DNA from: Methanoregulaceae archaeon
GTDB lineage: Archaea > Halobacteriota > Methanomicrobia > Methanomicrobiales > Methanospirillaceae
Length of the DNA stretch: 11,952 nucleotides
Assembly (NCBI GenBank): GCA_019695435.1
Contig: JACTVF010000046.1
Span: 1 to 11,952 of the forward strand
Reading direction: 5' to 3'
Shown here in pieces: positions 1-4,586 of this stretch. Below the pieces are notes generated by a model, which saw nothing but the letters and a program-made list of their open reading frames with translations, was not told the DNA's origin and made no database searches. Position numbers and translations under genes: made by a program. Within the stretch, counting starts at the first letter, position 1. Every line of letters begins with the position of its first letter.

Positions 1-78
1 GGCTATCTCAACAACGGGCTTCTCATTTGCCCATTGACGGATGATACGATGGATATCCCGATTCGTTAATTTGCTCAC
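1..78 (-). CDS. IS transposase, N-terminal fragment (cut by window edge)
   Basis: The minus strand is open from a GTG at 78-76 to the window edge and gives 26 residues containing LTNRDIHRIIRQWANEKP and ending VVEIA. This looks like the first helices of the helix-turn-helix that opens IS481-type (rve integrase) transposases. An ATG two bases upstream of the GTG is followed at once by TGA, so it cannot be the start. The reading direction and the terminal repeat agree with the C-terminal fragment at 11852-11952, so both may be parts of the same element type. The catalytic DDE domain lies outside the window. The family call is moderate; that it is a transposase is well supported by the inverted repeats. 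Confidence 0.7.
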   Translation of the reverse strand, partial: MSKLTNRDIHRIIRQWANEKPVVEIA

Positions 79-121
79 ATCGCTATTTAGGGATGTTGTC
101 AAATGATTTCGGGATACTACA
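1..121 (-). mobile_element. IS481-like insertion sequence, 5' end (partial)
   Basis: This is the upstream end of an IS that runs off the left edge. It contains the start of a minus-strand transposase. Its outer terminus is read on the minus strand from 121 downward (TGTAGTATCCCGAA...). That terminus matches the left terminus of the IS at the right edge of the window (from 11832) at 20 of 25 positions, as expected for imperfect terminal inverted repeats beginning TGT. The 15 bases just outside it (122-136) recur just outside the other terminus. The IS481 assignment is inferred from the TGT ends, the long target duplication and the integrase-like C-terminus seen at the right edge. Confidence 0.8.
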
Positions 122-136
122 ACCAGAATCTATATT
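122..136. repeat. 15-bp direct repeat abutting IS end (left copy)
   Basis: ACCAGAATCTATATT lies immediately outside the IS terminus ending ...ACA at 121. It is identical to 11817-11831, which immediately precedes the TGT terminus at 11832. The position and length fit a target-site duplication; IS481-family elements make duplications of up to about 15 bp. Confidence 0.85.
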
Positions 137-143
137 AGATAAG

Positions 144-157
144 TATATATTATAAAA
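144..157 (+). promoter_or_regulatory. Putative TATA box of nifI1-nifI2
   Basis: An A/T-only stretch (TATATATTATAAAA) fits an archaeal TATA box. It predicts a start site near 170-180 and a leader of about 100 nt before nifI1. The IS terminus is only 23 bp upstream, so the insertion stopped just short of the core promoter. A second, weaker TATA-like string is TCTATATT at 217-224. Confidence 0.5.
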
Positions 158-160
158 GAT

Positions 161-174
161 AGAAAAGTCCTTCC
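161..174 (+). promoter_or_regulatory. Degenerate NrpR-type operator candidate upstream of nifI1
   Basis: AGAA-AAGTCC-TTCC differs by one base from the GGAA-N6-TTCC operator of the methanogen nitrogen repressor NrpR. It sits just downstream of the TATA box, in nearly the same relative position as the perfect operator at glnA (1318-1331). One mismatch in an A/T-rich region can occur by chance, so this is a candidate only. Confidence 0.4.
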
Positions 175-276
175 ATCATAAGTTCATTTCACCGAAAAAT
201 TCAGACAGAACTCATGTATCTATATTGAAGTCGGATCGATGAGTCCCGCATCAAACTGATCAGAAAGGAAATGTTC

Positions 277-615
277 ATGAAACTAATTCGTGCTATTATC
301 AGACCCGAGATCACGCTACAGGTGATTGAAGCTCTCGAAAAAAATGGAATTTATGCGATGACCCGTATGAATGTTACCGGGCGAGGCAAAGAGATGGGAA
401 TTACCCATGGAGCCATTAGGTACTCCGAAATACCGAAAGAGATGTTAATGATCGTTCTTCCCGATGATGCCGTATCCAAGGCAGTTATTGTCATTGAAAC
501 TGCAGCAAGGACTGGAACGACAGAATATCCTGCCGCGGGGAACATCGGCGACGGCAAGATCTTTGTAACAGTTGTTGAGGAATCCTATACTATCAGAACC
601 GGAAAGAAAATGTAA
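277..615 (+). CDS. nifI1: NifI1, PII-family nitrogen regulatory protein
   Basis: This 112-residue GlnB/PII-family protein belongs to the archaeal NifI1 branch. With NifI2, NifI1 is known to inhibit nitrogenase by direct binding when nitrogen is plentiful; 2-oxoglutarate and ATP relieve the inhibition. Visible PII features are the N-terminal strand MKLIRAIIRPE, the nucleotide-binding GRGKEMG before the T-loop (about residue 36), the B-loop NIGDGKIF and the C-terminal RTG. The T-loop (HGAIRYSEIPKEM) lacks the uridylylated-Tyr motif of enteric PII, as is normal for NifI. ATG 277 is preferred over ATG 271 because AAGGAA (265-270) lies 6 bases before 277 and directly abuts 271. nifI2 follows after 14 bp, so the two are probably co-transcribed. 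No nifH or nifD is next to them, which is unusual. Confidence 0.9.
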   Translation: MKLIRAIIRPEITLQVIEALEKNGIYAMTRMNVTGRGKEMGITHGAIRYSEIPKEMLMIVLPDDAVSKAVIVIETAARTGTTEYPAAGNIGDGKIFVTVVEESYTIRTGKKM

Positions 616-629
616 GAGGCCAAACCGGC

Positions 630-1067
630 ATGAAAGAAATTATCGCGATTATCCGGAATGAATGTACAGAATTGACAAAAAAATCCCTTGATGCTGTTGG
701 TGTTAAAGGAGTCACCTTCATCAGTGTTATTGGACGAGGACGACAGGGAGGTACGATTTGCTCTCCCGACCCCGAAGGAACATTGCGACGGGAAGTTTGT
801 GTTCAAATCATGCATCAGCGTGGATTGATCGACAATCCCGAAGATCCCAAATACCATGTTCCTGTGGAGAAAGAATTCGAGCTGGGCTTTCTGCCAAAAA
901 AAATGCTTATGATGGTTGCTGATGATAATGAGGTTCCGCTAATTGTCAGTACGATTATTCAGATCAACAAGAGCGAACACCAAGGCGACGGCAGGATTTT
1001 TATCTGCCCTATAGTCGACGCCGTCCGAATACGAACAGGGGAACGGGGAACTAAAGCACTATTATAA
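630..1067 (+). CDS. nifI2: NifI2, PII-family nitrogen regulatory protein
   Basis: This 145-residue PII-like protein is longer than canonical PII (about 112) because of an extended T-loop region (roughly residues 40-85), which is characteristic of NifI2. Visible motifs are MKEIIAIIRNE at the N-terminus, GRGRQGG before the T-loop, the strand KKMLMMVADD, the B-loop GDGRIF and the C-terminal IRTGERG. NifI2 partners NifI1 in a hetero-oligomer that senses 2-oxoglutarate and ATP, and in characterised methanogens it switches off nitrogenase. It starts 14 bp after nifI1, so it is probably co-transcribed and translated in a fixed ratio. The ribosome site (AGAGG at 615-619) is weak. Codon choice in both nifI genes is visibly more A/T-rich than in glnA or the kdp genes. 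Confidence 0.9.
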   Translation: MKEIIAIIRNECTELTKKSLDAVGVKGVTFISVIGRGRQGGTICSPDPEGTLRREVCVQIMHQRGLIDNPEDPKYHVPVEKEFELGFLPKKMLMMVADDNEVPLIVSTIIQINKSEHQGDGRIFICPIVDAVRIRTGERGTKALL

Positions 1068-1301
1068 CGTCTTACCTTTTTCACAGGCTTTTCCAGGATA
1101 ATTGTAGTTCTATTTTATTGGAAATATCAGAGTGATGAGCAATCATTATTAACCCGTTGTATTTTCTAAATTTCGCGCATTTCCAGGCTAGACACCTAAT
1201 AATAAAAATGGATGCTGTTGCACTGACGGTTGATGGTCACTATTTTACTTCGTAGAAATTTTCATATCAACTATGAACGCGACAACCCAATGTTCAATAA
1301 A
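1068..1301. other. Intergenic region nifI2-glnA, no gene seen
   Basis: This is an A/T-rich stretch without a convincing reading frame. It opens with a short T-run (1077-1081) followed by further T-rich runs, which could end the nifI transcript in archaeal fashion. TTTCCAGG occurs twice (near 1086 and 1177). A small RNA cannot be excluded, but nothing in the sequence supports one. Confidence 0.5.
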
Positions 1302-1309
1302 TTTAAATA
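1302..1309 (+). promoter_or_regulatory. TATA box of glnA
   Basis: TTTAAATA inside ATTTAAATAT (1301-1310) is a good archaeal TATA box. It predicts a transcription start near 1330-1335, which places the NrpR-type operator over the start site and leaves a leader of about 85-90 nt. Confidence 0.65.
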
Positions 1310-1315
1310 TGATCA

Positions 1316-1333
1316 TAGGAAGAATACTTCCTA
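1316..1333 (+). promoter_or_regulatory. NrpR-type nitrogen operator of glnA
   Basis: TAGGAA-GAATAC-TTCCTA is a perfect inverted repeat containing GGAA-N6-TTCC, the known operator of the archaeal nitrogen repressor NrpR, which leaves DNA when 2-oxoglutarate rises. It lies 6 bp downstream of the TATA box and overlaps the predicted start site, a position suited to blocking RNA polymerase. NrpR itself is not encoded in the window, so the assignment rests on the motif and its placement. Confidence 0.8.
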
Positions 1334-1419
1334 GTACCAGGGTGGCATAATAATTCGGACAAAGAAGCGAATCTTTTCATTCGTTTACCGTCCCTCTGGT
1401 TCAGTTGGATTGTGATAAC

Positions 1420-2892
1420 ATGGCAAAGAAAACAAAAACCACGAAACCGAGTGTGACAAAATCAGAGATTAGCACACTCAATTCTCTGATTAAAAAGAAG
1501 AATATCCAGATCGTTGACTTCAAATTCAATGACCTGCCGGGCCTGTGGCAGCATTTCTCCATTCCATCGTCGGATCTGGTCAACGATTCCGATCCGGACG
1601 CCGGTATCTGGGCCGAGGGGATCGGATTTGACGGGTCATCTATCCGGGGGTTCCAGAAGATCCAAGAGTCGGACATGGTGCTGTTCCTAGATGCCTCTAC
1701 TGCGGTAACTGACCCTGTGTGCGAAGTACCTACGCTTTCGATTATCTGCAACGTCTTTGATCCGGTGACCAAGGAAGCATACACGCGTGACCCGAGGTTC
1801 ATAGCCCAGAAGGCGGAGGAATACCTCAAGTCCACCGGCATTGCCGACCAGAGTTTCTGGGGGCCGGAGTACGAGTTCTTCCTCTTCGATGATGTAAGGT
1901 ACTCCCAGACCGTCAACCAAGGGTTCTACTCGGTGGATTCGGTAGAAGGTATCTGGAACTCCGGGCGGGACGAACAGCCCAATCTCGGATACAAACCCCG
2001 CCACAAGGAAGGTTATTTCCCGGTACCGCCGCACGATTCGCTCCAGGATGTGAGGAGTCACATTATCAATAAGATGATTGAGACGGGAATTCCTGTCGAA
2101 GTGCACCACCACGAAGTGGCGACCGCAGGCCAGAATGAGATCGATATGCGTTACAGTCCGCTTGTAAAAATGGCGGACAACTGCATGATGTACAAGTATA
2201 TCGTTAAGAATATGGCGCGGGAATTCGGTATGATCGCGACGTTCATGCCCAAACCCCTCTTCGGTGACAATGGTTCCGGGATGCACACCCATCAGTCGAT
2301 CTGGAAGGATGGCAAGAACTTGTTCTTCGACGCCAAAGGGTACGGGATGATCAGCCAGACCGCGAAGTATTATATCGGCGGCCTCCTCGAGCATGCCAAC
2401 GCCCTTATGGCATTCTGCGCGCCATCGACAAACTCGTACAAGCGGCTCGTACCTGGATACGAAGCGCCGGTTAACCTTGTGTACTCGCTCCGGAACCGTT
2501 CGGCAGCGGTCCGTATACCGATGTATTCGGAGAACCCCAAATCGAAACGGATCGAGTTCCGGCCTCCGGACCCGATGTGCAACCCGTATCTTTCGTTCTC
2601 GGCGTTGCTGATGGCGGGTATCGAAGGTATCAAGAAGAAGATCGATCCCGGCCAGCCATTCGAAGGCAACACGTATGAGCTCGAGGGCAAGGCAGCAAAG
2701 AATCTCCCGACTGTTCCCGGTTCACTGGAGCAGGCGATCGACGCACTGGAGGCAGACCACAAGTTTCTCCTTGAGGGGGGTGTCTTCACCCAGGATGTCA
2801 TCGATGTCTGGATCGAGTACAAGCGGGCAGAGATCGACGCCGTCCGCCTCCGGCCCCACCCGTGGGAGTTCCACCTGTACTTTGATATGTGA
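1420..2892 (+). CDS. glnA: Glutamine synthetase, class I-beta type
   Basis: This 490-residue cytoplasmic enzyme makes glutamine from glutamate, ammonia and ATP as a dodecamer. The beta-grasp domain (about 15-115) has the FDGSSI loop. The catalytic domain has the metal-binding Glu in GPEYEFFLFD, HHHEVATAGQNEID, the His of GDNGSGMHTHQS, and KRLVPGYEAPVN. The insert GYFPVPPHDSLQD and the C-terminus LRPHPWEFHLYF resemble enterobacterial class I-beta rather than the I-alpha type usual in methanogens. Tyr419 aligns with the adenylylated Tyr of enteric GS, but the DLPPEE that follows it there is replaced by ELEGKA, so adenylylation is doubtful. ATG 1420 is chosen over the upstream in-frame TTG 1405 because GTGAT (1412-1416) gives a normal archaeal ribosome site. 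Transcription is probably NrpR-controlled through 1316-1333. The nifI pair lies upstream. Confidence 0.95.
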   Translation: MAKKTKTTKPSVTKSEISTLNSLIKKKNIQIVDFKFNDLPGLWQHFSIPSSDLVNDSDPDAGIWAEGIGFDGSSIRGFQKIQESDMVLFLDASTAVTDPVCEVPTLSIICNVFDPVTKEAYTRDPRFIAQKAEEYLKSTGIADQSFWGPEYEFFLFDDVRYSQTVNQGFYSVDSVEGIWNSGRDEQPNLGYKPRHKEGYFPVPPHDSLQDVRSHIINKMIETGIPVEVHHHEVATAGQNEIDMRYSPLVKMADNCMMYKYIVKNMAREFGMIATFMPKPLFGDNGSGMHTHQSIWKDGKNLFFDAKGYGMISQTAKYYIGGLLEHANALMAFCAPSTNSYKRLVPGYEAPVNLVYSLRNRSAAVRIPMYSENPKSKRIEFRPPDPMCNPYLSFSALLMAGIEGIKKKIDPGQPFEGNTYELEGKAAKNLPTVPGSLEQAIDALEADHKFLLEGGVFTQDVIDVWIEYKRAEIDAVRLRPHPWEFHLYFDM

Positions 2893-2903
2893 AGGGAGAA
2901 TCC

Positions 2904-2910
2904 TTTTTTT
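2904..2910 (+). terminator. T-tract terminator of glnA
   Basis: Seven consecutive T residues begin 12 bp after the glnA stop, followed by C and TT. Archaeal transcription commonly ends at such U-runs without a hairpin. Confidence 0.5.
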
Positions 2911-2913
2911 CTT

Positions 2914-3413
2914 GAGTACTGGGCAAAAGACATCACCGCTACAAACACCGCCCGATCAATGCCCGGGCAGAGAGCCTCGCGGAGAAGCCGATGTTCCGGG
3001 ACCTGCTGAGATCCCAGCGCTGCCTCGTGCCCGCGAGCGGGTTCTTTGAATGGAAACGTGAATGGGGCCGCAAAATCCCGTTCTACATCCACGTAAAAGA
3101 CGACCCGGTCTTTGGCTTTGCAGGGCTCTACGATGTGTGGCGGAACCCGGCGGGGACGACGCTCCGGACCTATACGATCATCACGACCACCGCGAACACC
3201 CTGATGGCGCCCATCCACGACCGGATGCCGGTGATCCTCAAACAGGACGACGAGATGCGCTGGTTATCCCGCGATGTGCTCCCCGCTGACGAGGTGCACC
3301 GGATCCTTGCTCCGTATCCTGCGGGATTGATGGAGGCGTACCCGGTGTCGGAGCGGGTGAATAGGACGGATGCGGATGACAAGCAGGTTATTGAGCGGGT
3401 TCGAGAGTTATGA
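2914..3413 (+). pseudogene. SRAP (YedK/HMCES-type) protein, 5'-truncated and frameshifted
   Basis: The downstream part, from about 2952, is clearly an SRAP-family protein. These proteins crosslink to abasic sites in single-stranded DNA through Cys2. Seen are PINARAESLAEKPMFRD, RCLVPASGFFEWK (with the family's catalytic Glu), FGFAGLYDVW, TIITTTAN and the active-site HDRMPVIL. The family usually has about 190-230 residues and starts MCGR; only about 153 are readable here. The preceding segment YWAKDITATNTA, which normally joins directly to INARAE, is in another frame (2917-2951). Upstream of that the glnA 3' end intervenes, so the N-terminus and Cys2 are missing. A shortened protein from ATG 2991 (140 residues) is possible but would lack the nucleophile. 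This is probably a decaying remnant left by a deletion fused to the glnA end. Confidence 0.8.
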
Positions 3414-3431
3414 TGGGGGTCCATCGATGCA

Positions 3432-3456
3432 GAGAAACGCCAACAAAAACGCATGG
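3432..3456 (+). repeat. 25-bp direct repeat, copy 1
   Basis: The copy begins GAGAAACGCCAACA and ends AAACGCATGG. It matches 3651-3675 at 24 of 25 bases (A versus G at position 15), and the similarity stops sharply on both sides. Confidence 0.75.
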
Positions 3457-3650
3457 GGTTTACCAATCGCTTGTCTTTACAGCATGATTAGAATCCCGAT
3501 AACATCATATGGTCAATCAAATTAGAGCTTGGAAAAGTAGGACGGGAAGATCCGATGAAGGATTTTTTGTTCTTAAGATCAACCTTGGTAGGACCTTCCT
3601 TGATTGACTACAAATTGTTATGACAATATAAGCGTTGGTACCCTCACCAT

Positions 3651-3675
3651 GAGAAACGCCAACAGAAACGCATGG
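3651..3675 (+). repeat. 25-bp direct repeat, copy 2
   Basis: This is the second copy of the repeat at 3432-3456 with one substitution, 194 bp after the end of the first. It is followed by G-rich sequence and the palindrome at 3714-3730. Confidence 0.75.
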
Positions 3676-3845
3676 CGGGGCTCGCAGGTGTGGTTGGGAC
3701 GGTTCGCACCCCGATATATTCGAAATATATGCTGTTTAAAAAATGTAAATAGACTTACGGGGTTCCACGACGATAATTATTATGGAGACTGACGGAAAAG
3801 GTGAAAACGATTTGACCGGTTATTCTGTCTGCTGGTCGAGCGTTT

Positions 3846-4166
3846 TCAAGGTTTGTCGCTTGTAACCCCCGTGTAGCCTCTAATCTTTTTCAGGATCATC
3901 TGTCGTTTGAGCCGCGCATCAGTATAGTGCGGTTCGATCTCGATTAACTTGTCAAATTTCCTCAGTGCCTCATCGTACCGTTCCAGCTCATCAAGACAGT
4001 TTCCCATCGCGTTCAATGCGTCGCAGAACCCGGGAGCGATCACCAAAGCTCGGCGGAAGTCATTCAGCGCTTCTTCTTTTTTTCCCTGCGTGGAAAGATA
4101 GAGCGCCTGGTGGTACATATATTGCGCCTCAAGCGGATTTTTGCCGTTTTTAATAATCCGCGTCAT
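3846..4166 (-). CDS. Small TPR-repeat protein, last gene of the kdp operon
   Basis: This 106-residue protein has at least two tetratricopeptide repeats: about 14-47 (AQYMYHQALYLSTQGKKEE, then FRRALVIAP) and about 48-81 (ALNAMGNCLDELERYDEAL, then FDKLIEIEP). The second ends in the typical acidic-Pro turn. A partial third helix pair follows, then a basic tail. TPR units bind other proteins; no enzymatic motif, signal peptide or membrane segment is visible. ATG 4166 is chosen because GAGGGTGA lies just before it; this start falls inside the end of the upstream winged-helix gene (17-bp overlap), suggesting translational coupling. Its place at the end of a kdp operon suggests a role in assembling or regulating the pump or the KdpD-like sensor, but that is inference. 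Confidence 0.75.
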   Translation of the reverse strand: MTRIIKNGKNPLEAQYMYHQALYLSTQGKKEEALNDFRRALVIAPGFCDALNAMGNCLDELERYDEALRKFDKLIEIEPHYTDARLKRQMILKKIRGYTGVTSDKP

Positions 4167-4563
4167 ATTCACCCTCTCCAATGCCACGGCATCGCCAGCC
4201 GGGATTCCTGCGAAGCCGGGCAATCTTCTCTATCGTAACAAGCTCAATCTTTGCGGCTGTTTCCCTGGCTTTTGTTCTACCCTTCTCTGTCAGGTAATAA
4301 TAGGTCCTGTCGTTGAAGTACCTGGTTTTAATAAACATCAGGAGTTGTAAAACGCCGAGATCGGTTTTCAGCTGATGGCTGAAGGGCCCGTACGAGTAGG
4401 AAATGAATTTAAAATGCGAATCCAGTTCCGGCTTTACCTCTTTGACAAATACAAAAAATTCTTCGAATAGCCGTAATGAATCTTTCATAACGGGCCTGTC
4501 TGGCTTGGATCCAATGAATAAGAATGGCAGGATCCACTCTACTGGTTTGAGGTCTTTGTCCAT
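4150..4563 (-). CDS. Small winged-helix-like protein, candidate kdp regulator
   Basis: This 137-residue protein of unassigned function has features of a winged-helix DNA-binding protein. Helical segments (LKPVEWILPFLFIG, KDSLRLFEEFFVFVKEV) lead to ISYSYGPFSHQLKTDLGVLQ, then a beta-wing-like RTYYYLTEKGRTKARE. The pattern YGPFS..L..DL..L followed by Y.LTEKG is common in archaeal wHTH proteins of the YwgA/PadR-like kind. ATG 4563 is preferred because GGAGTGAT (4578-4571) is a strong ribosome site 7 bases before it. ATG 4590, which overlaps the kdpD stop as ATGA, is an alternative adding nine residues. It lies directly behind a kinase-less kdpD where a KdpE response regulator would be expected, but it has no receiver domain. 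A role as kdp regulator is inference. Confidence 0.65.
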   Translation of the reverse strand: MDKDLKPVEWILPFLFIGSKPDRPVMKDSLRLFEEFFVFVKEVKPELDSHFKFISYSYGPFSHQLKTDLGVLQLLMFIKTRYFNDRTYYYLTEKGRTKARETAAKIELVTIEKIARLRRNPGWRCRGIGEGEYDADY

Positions 4564-4586
4564 CGTCAGTATCACTCCCTTGTCAG

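Larger units (their letters stand above)
3414..3845. other. Gene-poor region between convergent SRAP remnant and TPR gene
   Basis: No convincing gene lies here. It contains two copies of a 25-bp direct repeat (3432-3456, 3651-3675), a 9-bp inverted pair GTCAATCAA/TTGATTGAC (3512-3520, 3600-3608), a T-run (3562-3567) and the small palindrome ATATATT-CGA-AATATAT (3714-3730). Short open frames exist (for example ATG 3672 to TAG near 3750, about 26 codons, MAGLAGVVGTVRTPIYSKYM...), but they have no good ribosome site. It may be debris of mobile DNA. Confidence 0.5.

Noticed and set aside
1687..2394. Long minus-strand reading frame opposite glnA
   Set aside because: It is a mirror of the glnA coding frame, with no recognisable domain and no ribosome site; glnA is certain.
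2370..3218. Minus-strand frame across the glnA 3' end and SRAP remnant
   Set aside because: It is low-complexity, Arg-rich translation opposite real coding sequence and shows no family motifs.
3604..3792. 62-codon plus-strand ORF in the gene-poor region
   Set aside because: It has no ribosome site or recognisable domain, and it begins outside the 25-bp repeat and reads straight through it.
3803..3847. GAAAACG/CGTTTTC inverted pair at the end of the TPR gene as terminator
   Set aside because: The 31-base loop and lack of a T-run make a terminator unconvincing.
4150..4563. KdpE response regulator
   Set aside because: It is too short, has no receiver domain with a phosphorylatable Asp, and does not show the OmpR-type wing pattern.
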